DNA of 64,000 nucleotides from Pelomonas cellulosilytica (GCF_021353265.1 NZ_JAJTWU010000001.1:434001-498000), one strand, 5' to 3'; shown: positions 1 through 8,819, counted from the stretch's first letter. The notes: generated by a model from the sequence alone, not told the origin. A program made the numbers and translations.

Positions 1-1
1 C

Positions 2-901
2 GTGAGCCCGATTGACGAAGACCTGGTGAAGCGCATCCACCGCGACCTGCAGGACGATTTTGACGAGGAGCTGGAGCTTGAGCTGGAGGACCGCGACTAC
101 GGCCTGACGCCAAGCGACGGCGCCGAGCGCAGCGAGCGCCAGCGCTACTTCCGCGAGCTGATCCGGCTGCAGAGCGAGCTGGTCAAGCTGCAGGACTGGG
201 TCGTCCACACGGGTCACAAGGTCGTCATCCTGTTCGAGGGCCGCGATGCGGCGGGCAAGGGCGGCGTCATCAAGCGCATCACGCAGCGGCTGAACCCGCG
301 CGTGTGCCGCGTCGCGGCGCTGCCGGCACCCAATGACCGCGAGCGCACGCAGTGGTATTTCCAGCGTTACGTGTCGCACCTGCCGGCGGCCGGCGAGATC
401 GTGCTGTTCGACCGCAGCTGGTACAACCGCGCCGGTGTCGAGCGTGTCATGGGTTTCTGCACCGACGAGCAGTACGAGGAGTTCTTCCGCTCCGCGCCCG
501 AGTTCGAGCGCATGCTGGTGCGCTCGGGCATCCAGCTCATCAAGTACTGGTTCTCGATCAGTGACGACGAGCAGCGCGTGCGCTTCCTGGGCCGCATCCA
601 CGACCCGCTGAAGCAGTGGAAGTTGAGCCCCATGGACCTGGAGTCGCGCCGCCGCTGGGAGGAGTACACCAAGGCCAAGGAGGTGATGCTGGAACGCACC
701 CACATTCCCGAGTCGCCGTGGTGGGTCGTCAAGGCGGACGACAAGAAACGGGCGCGGTTGAACTGCATCCGGCACCTGCTGTCGCAGATGCCGTACGAGG
801 AAGTGCCGCATGCCGACATCGAGCTGCCGGCCCGCGAGCGCCGCGAGGACTACATCCGCCATCCGGTGCCGGACGACCTCATCGTGCCCGAGGTGTACTG
901 A
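2..901 (+). CDS. ppk2: Polyphosphate kinase 2 (PPK2 family)
   Basis: Transfers phosphate between polyphosphate and nucleoside diphosphates in the cytoplasm. About 299 residues, the usual PPK2 length. A P-loop GRDAAGKGG lies at residues 80-88, followed by FDRSWYNRAG as the Walker B segment, and a C-terminal region rich in Arg and Trp. The N-terminal 30 residues are strongly acidic. The motif set is that of the class that acts mainly on ADP/GDP; this differs from the second PPK2 at 41174-42040. The first possible start is GTG at base 2, but the window begins one base earlier, so the true start may lie upstream. A glutaredoxin-like gene follows after 22 bases. The family is secure; the preferred nucleotide is not readable from sequence alone. 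Confidence 0.93.
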   Translation: MSPIDEDLVKRIHRDLQDDFDEELELELEDRDYGLTPSDGAERSERQRYFRELIRLQSELVKLQDWVVHTGHKVVILFEGRDAAGKGGVIKRITQRLNPRVCRVAALPAPNDRERTQWYFQRYVSHLPAAGEIVLFDRSWYNRAGVERVMGFCTDEQYEEFFRSAPEFERMLVRSGIQLIKYWFSISDDEQRVRFLGRIHDPLKQWKLSPMDLESRRRWEEYTKAKEVMLERTHIPESPWWVVKADDKKRARLNCIRHLLSQMPYEEVPHADIELPARERREDYIRHPVPDDLIVPEVY

Positions 902-923
902 AGCCGCGGATTAGCATCGGGGT

Positions 924-1268
924 ATGAAGTCGCCCCCGTGGTCGCTGATCGTCGTGGTCGCCGTAGCCTGGCTTGTTTCATCGGCCTGGCGGGGGCATGT
1001 CGAGGCGGGTGATGCCGAGCAGCTGGCGAGGCAGGTGAAGCTGGGCGACATCCGCATGATCTCGTCCGAGACCTGCCCCTACTGCGTGGCGGCGCGGCGC
1101 TGGATGACGGCGCAGGGCGTCCCGTTCAGCGAGTGCTTCATCGAACGCGACGCGGCCTGTGTGGCCGACTACCAGGCGCTGGGCGCCGTGGGCACGCCGA
1201 CGCTCGTCGTGCGCGGTCAGCGCGTCATCGGCTTTGACCGGGCGCGCATCGTCGACATCATGAAATAG
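924..1268 (+). CDS. Glutaredoxin-like thiol-disulfide protein, membrane-anchored or exported
   Basis: A 114-residue thioredoxin-fold protein. An N-terminal hydrophobic stretch (about residues 6-20) suggests a membrane anchor or signal peptide, so the redox domain probably faces the periplasm. The active-site motif CPYC follows MISSET, and the cis-proline loop is seen in GTPTLVV near residue 92. The C-terminus ends in RARIVDIMK, the usual last helix of glutaredoxins. The length fits a single domain. It lies 22 bases after ppk2 on the same strand and may be cotranscribed. An extra Cys pair (FSECFIERDAAC) sits between the active site and the cis-proline. The partner protein is unknown. Confidence 0.8.
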   Translation: MKSPPWSLIVVVAVAWLVSSAWRGHVEAGDAEQLARQVKLGDIRMISSETCPYCVAARRWMTAQGVPFSECFIERDAACVADYQALGAVGTPTLVVRGQRVIGFDRARIVDIMK

Positions 1269-1274
1269 GCCAAA

Positions 1275-1313
1275 CCGAGTCGGCAGCACTGCTCAGCAGC
1301 GCTGGCGACTCGG
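1275..1313. terminator. 39-nt near-perfect palindrome between convergent genes
   Basis: Arms CCGAGTCG (1275-1282) and CGACTCGG (1306-1313) pair perfectly. The interior continues as CAGC/GCTG and CTGCT/AGCAG around a central C at 1294, leaving only two mismatched pairs. It starts seven bases after the glutaredoxin-like stop codon and lies before the end of the opposing small gene. There is no T-run, so it may be a transcript-end stabilising hairpin or a bidirectional terminator rather than a classical intrinsic one. Confidence 0.5.
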
Positions 1314-1325
1314 CTCGGCGGGGGT

Positions 1326-1359
1326 GCAAAAAGGCGTCATTGGCATGAACGGGCGCCTT
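1326..1359 (-). terminator. Probable intrinsic terminator for the small repeat-protein gene
   Basis: Read leftward, AAGGCG (1354-1359) pairs with CGCCTT (1331-1336) across a 17-base loop, and a TTTTT run follows (complement of 1328-1332). It lies just past the stop of the leftward gene at 1363. The stem is short and the loop long, so the call is moderate. Confidence 0.4.
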
Positions 1360-1362
1360 CGC

Positions 1363-1635
1363 TCATGCGCGCTTGCCAGCGGGCTTGGCGGCAGCAAGCG
1401 TCGCGTTGCGCAGCAGCGTGGCTTCGCTGTAGCCGACGACGACGACACGCGGCAGCTGGGCGACTTCACGAACGGCCGTGCCGGTGACGACGACGCGCGG
1501 CAGTTGGGCCACTTCGCGGACGGCCTTGCCGGTGACGACGACGCGCTCCAGCTTGACGACTTCCTGCGGGGCGGCCTGGGCGGCGACGGCGGACAGTGCG
1601 AGGGCGGCGGCGAAGAGGGTGGTTTGCAGGCTCAT
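1363..1635 (-). CDS. Small secreted protein with TonB-box-like tandem repeats
   Basis: A 90-residue protein of unrecognised family. Residues 1-21 form a clear signal peptide with an AAQA cleavage region, so it should be exported. The mature part is made of a 16-residue unit, RVVVTGxAVREVAQLP, at residues 31-46 and 47-62, with a partial third copy RVVVVGYS. The tail is basic (KPAGKRA). The RVVVTG core resembles the N-terminal segment of many TonB-dependent receptors, but no barrel or plug domain is present. It stands alone, flanked by a hairpin on one side and a 177-base interval before yciO on the other; I saw no further gene or clear signal in that interval. Function unknown; an envelope or TonB-interacting role is only a guess. 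Confidence 0.65.
   Translation of the reverse strand: MSLQTTLFAAALALSAVAAQAAPQEVVKLERVVVTGKAVREVAQLPRVVVTGTAVREVAQLPRVVVVGYSEATLLRNATLAAAKPAGKRA
1426..1545 (-). repeat. 48-bp tandem repeat inside the small secreted gene
   Basis: Two 48-bp units (1498-1545 and 1450-1497) plus a half unit (1426-1449) encode RVVVTGxAVREVAQLP repeats. The two full units differ at roughly six positions by eye, several of them silent, so the protein repeat seems conserved rather than freshly copied. Confidence 0.7.
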
Positions 1636-1812
1636 GATGGACTCCTTCAGGTGGGTTTCGAACCGCGTGATTGCTTGTTCGATGGAGTCAGTTTCGTCAT
1701 CACGGGCGGTCGCTTCCAGGCGCCTGCGATCAAGCGCGAGCCGCGCTGGATGAACTGCAAAAACGTTGGATGAGCTGCGGCCGGGCGGCGCAGCCGGCCC
1801 GTCGCCGGGGCG

Positions 1813-2448
1813 TCAGTCCAGCTGCAGCCCCAGCCGTGACAGCTCGCCGCGTCCCTGGCGCACCAGCACCGGCTCGTCGCCCTGGCTCAGGTCCAGCACG
1901 GTGGTCGGCTGGGCCGGGCAGGCGCCGGCGTCCAGCACGAACTGCAGTTGGCGGTCCAGCCGGTCGCAGACGTCGGCCGCGTCGTTCATCGGCTCGGTCT
2001 CGCCCGGTGGGATCAGCGTTGTGGACAGCAGCGGCTCGCCGAACAGCGCCAGCAGGTCCTGCGTGACGCGGTGATCGGGCACGCGCAGGCCGATGGTGCG
2101 GCGGCTGGGATGCGACAGCCGGCGCGGCACTTCCTTCGTCGCCGGAAGGATGAAGGTGTAGGCCCCGGGCGTGGCGAGCTTCAGCAGCCGGTATTGCCGG
2201 TTGTCCACCATCGCGTAGGTGGCCAGCTCGGACAGGTCGCGGCACAGCAGCGTCAGGTGGTGCTTGTCGTCGACGCCACGCACGCGGCGCAGCGCCTCGG
2301 CGGCGCCTTTGTCGTTGAGGTGGCAGACGAAGGCGTAGCTGGAGTCCGTCGGGATGGCGCCCAGCCCGCCGGCCTGCAGCATCTGCGCGCACTGGCGCAG
2401 GAAGCGGGGTTGCGGGTTGTCGGGGTGGACTTCGAAGAGCTGGGCCAT
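1813..2448 (-). CDS. yciO: YciO/Sua5/YrdC family protein
   Basis: A 211-residue single-domain member of the YrdC family. That family includes enzymes making threonylcarbamoyl-AMP for tRNA modification. The stretch IPTDSSYAF followed by DDKHHLTLLC is closer to the YciO branch than to the essential TsaC/Sua5 enzymes, and the C-terminal Sua5 domain is absent. YciO-type proteins have weaker or unclear activity in this pathway. It is the last gene of a leftward run (PHP, blaI, M56 peptidase, yciO), 33 bases after the M56 stop. In many proteobacteria yciO directly follows the PHP phosphoesterase gene; here two regulatory genes sit between them. Confidence 0.88.
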   Translation of the reverse strand: MAQLFEVHPDNPQPRFLRQCAQMLQAGGLGAIPTDSSYAFVCHLNDKGAAEALRRVRGVDDKHHLTLLCRDLSELATYAMVDNRQYRLLKLATPGAYTFILPATKEVPRRLSHPSRRTIGLRVPDHRVTQDLLALFGEPLLSTTLIPPGETEPMNDAADVCDRLDRQLQFVLDAGACPAQPTTVLDLSQGDEPVLVRQGRGELSRLGLQLD

Positions 2449-2481
2449 GCGGCCATTGTGCGGCCGCAGGCGCGGTGTGCT

Positions 2482-3645
2482 TCAGTCGATCTTGAACTTG
2501 AACTCTTGCTGGACCTCCGTGCCGGCCAGTGCGGGTTTGCATTCGTAGGCGCGAACGGAGCGCTCTATCGCTGCAACGAGGGGCGCGATGTTCTGACGAT
2601 CGCCCTGGATGCGCAATGTGTCTGGGCGGCCGTCTGAATCGATCGTGAAGGTCACGTCGAGGAGGTACTCGCCCGTTGCCACCTCCACCGGCAACTCCGG
2701 CCGTGGCATCTTGGTGCAGGCCTCATAGGCCTTGAGCTTGCGCGCCGGAGGCGCGGCGTCGGCCGCCGAGCTGATCGTCTGCATGGCGACCAGGCCCAGC
2801 AGGGCGCCGAGCGCCAGCATCGCTCGGGCCGCTTGGCGGGTGCCGGCGCGGGGCGCCGCATTGTTCTTGAGCCACATGATCCTCTCCTTCAGGGGGTGGT
2901 GAGCCTGCCAGGCCGCGGCAGTGGGCGGGAGGCCGGTGGCCCCGTCGAGCTTGAGCAAGGCCAGGCCGTAGCGGCGCCAACTGCCGGGGAAGCGCTGCAT
3001 CACCGTGGCATCGCAGGCGAGTTCCTGATCCTGCCGCAGCGCGTGGAGCGCCCACCAGGCCAGCGGGTTGAACCAGGCCAGGCTGGCCAGGGCGGCAGCC
3101 GCCAGGCGCGCGGCGTTGTCTAGCCGGCGGGCGTGGGTGGCCTCGTGAGCAACGATCCAGCGTCGTTCATCTGCGGCAAAGCGTTGCGCGAAATCTGCCG
3201 GCAGCACCAGGCGCGGCCGCCAGGCGCCCAGCAGGCCGGGCGAATCGCCGGCCGGGGCCAGCCAGCCGGCGGCGCCGCGCGATTGCAGCCGGCGGCGGTA
3301 GCGGTGGTGGGTCAGGCCATGCAGGACGATCACCACCAGCATGCCGGCCGCCCACAGCGCTTCAGCTAGCGCCCGCCAGTCGCCCGGGGGCAGCGACAGC
3401 GCAGCGAGCCCGGAGGGCGCCGCGATGGACACGGGCGGCAGCGTCAGTGCCGGCAGGCCCGCCGCGGGCAGCAGGGTGGCCAGCGCCAGCCAGGGCGGTA
3501 GGAGCCACAGCGCGCAGGCGGCCTGCGCCCCGGCCAGCCGGCGCCAGGGGCGGCGCAGCAGCGCCACGGCCAGCAGACCCAGCGTCAGGCCGGCGTGGGC
3601 GCGCCAGAGGGCGTCGAGCAGCGCGTCAGGCAGCATCATCATCAT
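2482..3645 (-). CDS. M56 (BlaR1/MecR1-like) membrane peptidase with TonB-like C-terminal domain
   Basis: An integral membrane metalloprotease of the antirepressor class that cleaves or signals to BlaI-type repressors. Several hydrophobic helices fill the first 110 residues. The zinc motif HEATH follows WIVA, and another membrane segment follows about 100 residues later. Instead of a penicillin-binding sensor, the C-terminus is a domain of about 80 residues resembling the TonB C-terminal fold (LLDVTFTIDSDGRPDTLRI), probably periplasmic. The gene begins in a run of four ATG codons at 3634-3645 inside the end of blaI, so the exact start is uncertain; an in-frame start further upstream is less likely. 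The sensed signal is unknown. Confidence 0.82.
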   Translation of the reverse strand: MMMMLPDALLDALWRAHAGLTLGLLAVALLRRPWRRLAGAQAACALWLLPPWLALATLLPAAGLPALTLPPVSIAAPSGLAALSLPPGDWRALAEALWAAGMLVVIVLHGLTHHRYRRRLQSRGAAGWLAPAGDSPGLLGAWRPRLVLPADFAQRFAADERRWIVAHEATHARRLDNAARLAAAALASLAWFNPLAWWALHALRQDQELACDATVMQRFPGSWRRYGLALLKLDGATGLPPTAAAWQAHHPLKERIMWLKNNAAPRAGTRQAARAMLALGALLGLVAMQTISSAADAAPPARKLKAYEACTKMPRPELPVEVATGEYLLDVTFTIDSDGRPDTLRIQGDRQNIAPLVAAIERSVRAYECKPALAGTEVQQEFKFKID

Positions 3646-4000
3646 GCGCCTGCAGCAGGAGGCGCAGCGCTTCGGCATCTTCGGCGCTCAGCTTGCGCTG
3701 GGCGGAGAAGTGCGCCACCAGCGGCGAGAGCCGGCCGCCGAACACGCGGTCCAGCAGGCTCAGCGATTCGCCCTGCTCCCACTCCTCGCGCGCCACGCGG
3801 GGCTCGTAGAGGTAACGCCGCCCGTCGCGCTGGGCCTGCAAGGCGCCCTTGTTCAGCAGGCGATTGAGCAAGGTCTTCACCGTGCCGAGCTGCCAGCCGG
3901 CATCGGCCGGCAGCGCGGCCAGGATGTCCTCGGCGCTGAGCGGGTGGTGGGCCCAAAGGGCACGCATGATCTGGGATTCGGCGTCTGAGATGCTGCTCAT
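3626..4000 (-). CDS. BlaI/MecI/CopY family transcriptional repressor
   Basis: A winged-helix repressor of about 124 residues. The N-terminal DNA-binding domain (SDAESQIMRALW, then GTVKTLLNRLLNKGAL) is typical, followed by a dimerisation region. I chose ATG at 4000; a TTG four codons upstream would fall inside the operator. Its end overlaps the start of the M56 peptidase by 20 bases, which indicates translational coupling, as in bla/mec systems. A double inverted repeat sits at 4003-4045 immediately before the start codon, so it probably represses its own operon. No beta-lactamase gene is nearby, so the target beyond autoregulation is unclear. Confidence 0.88.
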   Translation of the reverse strand: MSSISDAESQIMRALWAHHPLSAEDILAALPADAGWQLGTVKTLLNRLLNKGALQAQRDGRRYLYEPRVAREEWEQGESLSLLDRVFGGRLSPLVAHFSAQRKLSAEDAEALRLLLQAHDDDAA

Positions 4001-4002
4001 GA

Positions 4003-4045
4003 TCGACAACAAGTTGTTGACGGTAATGTCAACGCTTGTTGTCGA
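4003..4045. promoter_or_regulatory. Probable BlaI-type operator (nested inverted repeats)
   Basis: The arms TCGACAACAAG (4003-4013) and CTTGTTGTCGA (4035-4045) are exact inverted repeats. A tight dyad CAACAA-g-TTGTTG lies at 4007-4019, and GTTGAC/GTCAAC sits inside the large arms. It fills the gap directly before the repressor start at 4000. It is AT-rich relative to its surroundings. A position over the promoter or ribosome-binding region fits autorepression. Confidence 0.6.
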
Positions 4046-4087
4046 ACTGTCCAGTACAGGGAAACCCGCGGCGCTGGGCGAGGAGGC

Positions 4088-4951
4088 TCAGTGGTGGATG
4101 CGCTCGGCCAGCGCCGCCCAGACGGGCGTCAGCCGACCGGGCAGCGGCGGCAGCGTGCCGAGGTCGACGCGGCTTTCCTCGGGGCAGTGGAAGTCGGACC
4201 CGCGCGAGGCCAGCAGGCCGAACTCCAGCGCGGTGTCCGCGTATTTCACGAACTCCGAAGGCGTGTGGCTGCCCGTCACTACCTCGATGCCACGCCCGCC
4301 GTGGCCGATGAACTCGGTGATCAGCGCGTACTCCTCGGTGGGCGTGAAGTCGTAGCGGCCCGGATGGGCAATGACGGCGATGCCGCCGGCGCGCGTGATC
4401 CAGCCGACGGCGTCCTTCAGTGCTGCCCACTTGTGCGCGACGAAGCCTGGCTTGCCCTCTGTCAGGTAGCGGCGGAAGACATCCGGCACGTCGGCGCAGT
4501 GGCCGGCGTCGACGAGGAAGCGCGCGAAATGGGTGCGCGAGATCAGGTCGGGGTTGCTGACGTACTTCAGCGCGCCCTCGAAAGCGCCGGTGATGCCAGC
4601 CGCCGCGAGGCTTGCGGCCATCTCGCGGGCGCGCGCCTCGCGGCCGCCGCGGGTGGCGCGCAGGCCGGCCGTCATCTCCGGCGATTCATGGTCGAAGCCC
4701 AACCCCACGATGTGGACGACACGGCCGGCGAACGTCACGGAGATCTCCGTGCCGGTCAAGTAGGCCAGGCCGTTGGCGCGGGCGGCCGCGATGGCGCGTG
4801 CCTGGCCGCCGATCTCGTCATGGTCGGTCAGCGACCACAGCCGCACGCCACCGGCGCGGGCCCGCTCGGCCAGCAGCTCGGGCGTCAGCGTGCCGTCCGA
4901 GACGACGGAGTGGCAGTGCAGGTCGGCGTTGAGCGCGGCATCGAGGTTCAC
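4088..4951 (-). CDS. PHP-domain phosphoesterase (RNase AM / YciV/TrpH family)
   Basis: A 287-residue PHP phosphoesterase. Family members hydrolyse 3',5'-nucleotide bisphosphates and trim RNA 5' ends in the cytoplasm. Metal-binding motifs are visible: DLHCHSVVSDG at the N-terminus, SLTDHDEIGG, GTEISV, VIAHPGRYD, and the C-terminal SRGSDFHCPEE. The length is normal for YciV. It heads the leftward gene run whose last member is yciO, but a regulatory pair (blaI and an M56 gene) separates the two. The gap to blaI is 87 bases and contains the inverted-repeat operator. The gene symbol is left open because the family has several names. Confidence 0.9.
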   Translation of the reverse strand: MNLDAALNADLHCHSVVSDGTLTPELLAERARAGGVRLWSLTDHDEIGGQARAIAAARANGLAYLTGTEISVTFAGRVVHIVGLGFDHESPEMTAGLRATRGGREARAREMAASLAAAGITGAFEGALKYVSNPDLISRTHFARFLVDAGHCADVPDVFRRYLTEGKPGFVAHKWAALKDAVGWITRAGGIAVIAHPGRYDFTPTEEYALITEFIGHGGRGIEVVTGSHTPSEFVKYADTALEFGLLASRGSDFHCPEESRVDLGTLPPLPGRLTPVWAALAERIHH

Positions 4952-4996
4952 AGCCCTGATTTTGGCAGGCGCCGCCCCGACCCTGCCGGTGCAGGG

Positions 4997-6913
4997 TCAC
5001 AGCCGGAAGGCGTTCACCGTCTCGTCCATTCCTTCTGCCTGCTGGCGCAGGCTGTCGGCCGAGGCGGCCGCCTCCTCGACGAGAGCAGCGTTCTGCTGAG
5101 TCATCGTGTCGATGGCGCGCACTGCGTCGCCCACCTCACTGGCCTGGTGGGCCTCGGACCGCGTCTGCTCGGCCATCTGGCGGACCAGCGCGCTCATCTC
5201 GCGCACCTTGCCGAGGATGGCGTCCACGGCGCTGCCGGCCGTCGCGGCCTGTGTCGTGCCGGCTTCGACCCGCTCGACAGACTGCTGGATCAGCGACTTG
5301 ATCTCCCGGGCGGCCGTAGCGCTGCGCTGGGCCAGCGCCCGCACCTCGGCGGCGACGACGGCAAAGCCGCGGCCGGCATCGCCGGCCCGGGCGGCCTCCA
5401 CGGCAGCGTTCAACGCGAGGATGTTGGTCTGGAAGGCGATGCCGTCGATGAGGCCGGTGATGTCGGCGATGCGGCGGCTGGACTCGGCCATGCCCTGCAT
5501 GCTGCCCACCACATCGGCAACGACGCGCCCGCCATCGGCGGCGACTTCCGCCGCCGAGCCGGCCAGCGCCTCGGCGCCATGGGCGGCTTCGCCGCTGTGG
5601 CGCACGGACTCGGTCAGTGACTGCACGTGCGACGCGGTCTGCTGCAGCCGGGCGGCGGCTTCTTCGGTGCGTTGGGCGAGGTCCTGGTTGCCGGCCGCAA
5701 TCTCCTGCACTGCCTGCCGGATGCCCCCGGCGTCCTGCTGGATGCGCTCGACCAGGCCGCGCAGGCGCTGCTGCATGGTCTGCAGCGCCGTCAGCACGCG
5801 GCCCAGCTCGTCGCGCCGGCCTTGCGGCACGGGCTGGCTCAGGTCGCCGCGGGCGATGCGCTCGGTCACCTCCACCATCTGGCGCACCGGCCCCAGCACT
5901 TGGCGCATGGCATAGACCATCAGCACCAGCATCAAGCCCAGCGCCGCCGGCAGCACCAGCAGCAGCGTATTGCGGCGGTGGGCGGCGCGCTCGGCGCGGG
6001 CGTCGAGGTCCGCCGCCAGCACCTCCATGACCTGGGCGCTGAGTCGTGCCTGCACGGCGCCGGCATCGCTCAGGTGGCGGGCGAGCTGGTCCAGCGGGTA
6101 GTTGATGTCCATGGCCGCGGCTTCCAGCGTCGCGTCCACGTCCTGGCGCTGGCGCCGGGCGGTGTCCAGCAAGGGCCCCAGGCGCTCGTTCAGGCTCGCG
6201 TCGCCGGCCTGCAGCGCCAGCGTCAGCCGCTGCTGCATCTGGCCGACATGCTCGACATAGCGGCTGTGGGCGGCGGACATGCGCGTCAGGTCGTCCACCG
6301 CCGCCGCGCGGGCCAGCGCGGCCAGTTCGGATAGCGCGTCCTGCACGCGCGGCGCGGATTGCAGGCCGGCCTCGATGGCGAAGTGCGAGGGTGCCTCGGC
6401 GTCCAGCAACAGGCCCGAGCCGCCGTTGAGTTCGGTGTTGGCCTCGAACGCGGCCTCCGCTAGCGCGTTCTGCGCCGTCATCAACCGTGGCGGGTCCAAC
6501 GGACCCCGGGCCAGAGCCTGCTGCAGCGCGGCGTGCTGCAGGCGCAAGGCCGCCACACGCTTGTGTTGAGCGGCGGCCAGGGCCGGGGCGATGCCGTCGT
6601 CCAGCGCGACGTCCAGTGCCTTCAGCGACGACTGCACCGCGTCGGCCGCGGCCTGCGCCTGCGGGCGTGCGTCGGGCCGCGTGGACAGGGCCTCGGCGCC
6701 CAGCACGCGTTGCTCCTGCAGCCGTGCCAACACGGCCTGCCAGGCGCGCACGGCGGGCAGCGCCTGCTGCTGGCGGCGCGCGGTGTCGAGTTCGGCGGCG
6801 TAGCCGCGCAATAGCATCAGGCTGGGCACCAGGCCCAGCAGCAGCGACAGACAGGCCACGAGGGTGAGCCGCGTGCGCAGGCTCCAGTGTTGGGTGAAGT
6901 GCAGTGCGTTCAT
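4997..6913 (-). CDS. Methyl-accepting chemotaxis protein
   Basis: A 638-residue transmembrane chemoreceptor. TM1 is at about residues 14-36, followed by a periplasmic sensor of about 275 residues that looks all-helical, TM2 at 315-336, HAMP at about 337-390, and the cytoplasmic signalling domain to the end. The hairpin tip shows the conserved [20 protein letters not shown]. The protein ends NAFRL and lacks a CheR-tethering pentapeptide of the NWETF type, so methylation would depend on other receptors or untethered CheR. The ligand is unknown. It stands alone between the PHP gene and the c-di-GMP gene, so there is no operon clue. Confidence 0.94.
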   Translation of the reverse strand: MNALHFTQHWSLRTRLTLVACLSLLLGLVPSLMLLRGYAAELDTARRQQQALPAVRAWQAVLARLQEQRVLGAEALSTRPDARPQAQAAADAVQSSLKALDVALDDGIAPALAAAQHKRVAALRLQHAALQQALARGPLDPPRLMTAQNALAEAAFEANTELNGGSGLLLDAEAPSHFAIEAGLQSAPRVQDALSELAALARAAAVDDLTRMSAAHSRYVEHVGQMQQRLTLALQAGDASLNERLGPLLDTARRQRQDVDATLEAAAMDINYPLDQLARHLSDAGAVQARLSAQVMEVLAADLDARAERAAHRRNTLLLVLPAALGLMLVLMVYAMRQVLGPVRQMVEVTERIARGDLSQPVPQGRRDELGRVLTALQTMQQRLRGLVERIQQDAGGIRQAVQEIAAGNQDLAQRTEEAAARLQQTASHVQSLTESVRHSGEAAHGAEALAGSAAEVAADGGRVVADVVGSMQGMAESSRRIADITGLIDGIAFQTNILALNAAVEAARAGDAGRGFAVVAAEVRALAQRSATAAREIKSLIQQSVERVEAGTTQAATAGSAVDAILGKVREMSALVRQMAEQTRSEAHQASEVGDAVRAIDTMTQQNAALVEEAAASADSLRQQAEGMDETVNAFRL

Positions 6914-6965
6914 GTCGGGCAGGGGTGAGCCGCGGCGTGCTGCCGCAGAAAGGGAACCACCGGCT

Positions 6966-8819
6966 TTACGCCGCCAGCAGCTTGCGCTGTGGCGTGCGGC
7001 GGTCGACGAAGTAGCGGCTGCCGCCGGCCCGGCCCTTGACGACCCGCTTGGGCTCGGCCAGGGCGGCGCTCAACGCTCGGGCGCTGTCATGGCTGCCGGG
7101 CATGTGCAGCACGGCGCCGGCGGACAGCGTGGGCAATGGATGGAAGCTGGGCTGGTTCTGGCGGTTCAGCGTCACGTAGCCGCCGGCGGCCAGGTGCTCC
7201 GTGGAGAAGAAGCTGCGCACGCCGGTGTCGAAGGCCTCGCAGACGCGCGCCAGCCGCGCCTCCCAGTCGGCGCTGCACAGCACCATGACGAAGTCGTCGC
7301 CGCCGATGTGGCCGACGAAGTCCAGCTGCGGGTCGGCCGACTGCGTCAGCACGCGGGCGGCGAGGCGGATGATGTCGTCACCGACGCGGTAGCCGTAGAC
7401 ATCGTTGAAGGGCTTGAAGTGATCAATGTCCCAGACGACCGCGGCGAAGGTCTCGCCGGCCTCGATGAGGCGGTCGAGGTGATGGTCGATGGGCACGTTG
7501 CCGGGCAAGAGTGTGAGCGGGTTGGCGTAACGCGCGGCATGCACCTGCAGGTCGGATACGGCCTTCAGCAGGTCGGAGCTGCGCCCCGAGCCGAAGTAGG
7601 CGCCGTCGCGCGTGACGATGAAGCCGTCGATCAGCAGCCGCTCGTCGAGGTTGGACATTGCGTCGCTCATCGCGCGCAGCGGCGTGGCGACGTCAAAGAC
7701 CAGCGGGTGGCGGTCCATCAGCTCCACGCAGCTGCGCTTGTCGAAGATGTCCATGAAGTAGCGCTCCGTGCTGCGCTTGAGGACGTGCAGCGATCGCAGC
7801 ACGCCGATGGGGCGCTGCTGGTCGTCCAGCACGGGGATGGCGAGCAGCTGGTCGTCGCCATGGAACAGGTCGACGATGGCGCGGCAGGTGACGGCCGGCG
7901 TGGCCGTGGGCCCGCGGCGCGCCAGTTGTGCCGCGCTTGTGATGGCGCCCTGTTCGAGCGGCAGTGCGAGGTCGTTCTGCAGCAGCCGGGGCTGCGCGTC
8001 GGCGGCCAGCCGCCCGCTCCACCGTGCGCTGAGCGACGCCCGGGGCGTGGCACTCGGCCGGGCGAACAGGTAGCCCTGGCAGATGCACAGACCCAGGCGG
8101 CGCAGCACCTCCAGGTCTGGCTCCTGCTCCAGGCCTTCGGCGACGACCTCGCAACCGCTGGTGGCGGCCATCTCGACGATGCTGCGCACAAACTGCTGCT
8201 TCAGCGGCTCCTGGGCGATGCCGTCGATGAAATGGCGGTCGATCTTGACGAAGTCAGGCCGCATCTGCATCCAGCGGCGCAGCGACGCGAAGCCTTCGCC
8301 CAGGTCGTCCAGCGCCACGCGGAAGCCCCGCTCGCGCAGCGCCTGCAGCGCATCGTCGAGTTGCGCCATGTCCTCGACGGGCCGCGTCTCCGTCAGCTCG
8401 ATGACGACGCGCGACGTCGGCAGCCCTACCTGGGCCAGCGCGGTGGCGAGCAGGCCCACATGCTCGCGGGCGCCGAGCAAGGTGTCGGCCGTCACGTTCA
8501 TGAACAGCTGGCCTGGCAGCCCCAGCGCCTTGAAGCGCTGGATCGCCCGCTGCACGATCAGGTGTTCCAGTTCGACGAGTCGGCCCAGCCGGGCCGCGGT
8601 GTCGAACAGAACGAGTGGCGAATGCAACGGCCCATCGGCCGGCGCCCGGGTCAGCGCCTCGAAGCCGTAGATTTCGGCCCGGTCAATCGCCACGAGGGGC
8701 TGGAAATGGAGGTCAAAGCTGCGCTGCTCGATGAGTCGGTCCAGCGCGTCGGAAAGGGGATCGGGCGCGAGGTCGCGCATCTGGAGGGCTCCGGCTGGCA
8801 CCCGGCTGAAAAACATCAA
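6966..8819 (-). CDS. EAL-CBS-GGDEF cyclic-di-GMP protein
   Basis: A 617-residue cytoplasmic protein with three parts. The EAL phosphodiesterase domain comes first (EAL at 54-56, NVT near 110, DD at 171-172, KID at 192-194). A probable CBS pair covers about 285-425, and a GGDEF domain ends the protein. The GGDEF signature reads GGDDF at 506-510, and EAL loop 6 reads DDLGEGFAS where DDFGTGYSS is usual. The main metal ligands of the EAL domain appear present, so phosphodiesterase activity is likely; cyclase activity is doubtful. CBS pairs often bind adenine nucleotides, which could couple energy state to c-di-GMP turnover. Two Met codons open the gene, with a third at residue 14. The 84 bases between its start and the recJ end show no clear signal. 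Confidence 0.9.
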   Translation of the reverse strand: MMFFSRVPAGALQMRDLAPDPLSDALDRLIEQRSFDLHFQPLVAIDRAEIYGFEALTRAPADGPLHSPLVLFDTAARLGRLVELEHLIVQRAIQRFKALGLPGQLFMNVTADTLLGAREHVGLLATALAQVGLPTSRVVIELTETRPVEDMAQLDDALQALRERGFRVALDDLGEGFASLRRWMQMRPDFVKIDRHFIDGIAQEPLKQQFVRSIVEMAATSGCEVVAEGLEQEPDLEVLRRLGLCICQGYLFARPSATPRASLSARWSGRLAADAQPRLLQNDLALPLEQGAITSAAQLARRGPTATPAVTCRAIVDLFHGDDQLLAIPVLDDQQRPIGVLRSLHVLKRSTERYFMDIFDKRSCVELMDRHPLVFDVATPLRAMSDAMSNLDERLLIDGFIVTRDGAYFGSGRSSDLLKAVSDLQVHAARYANPLTLLPGNVPIDHHLDRLIEAGETFAAVVWDIDHFKPFNDVYGYRVGDDIIRLAARVLTQSADPQLDFVGHIGGDDFVMVLCSADWEARLARVCEAFDTGVRSFFSTEHLAAGGYVTLNRQNQPSFHPLPTLSAGAVLHMPGSHDSARALSAALAEPKRVVKGRAGGSRYFVDRRTPQRKLLAA

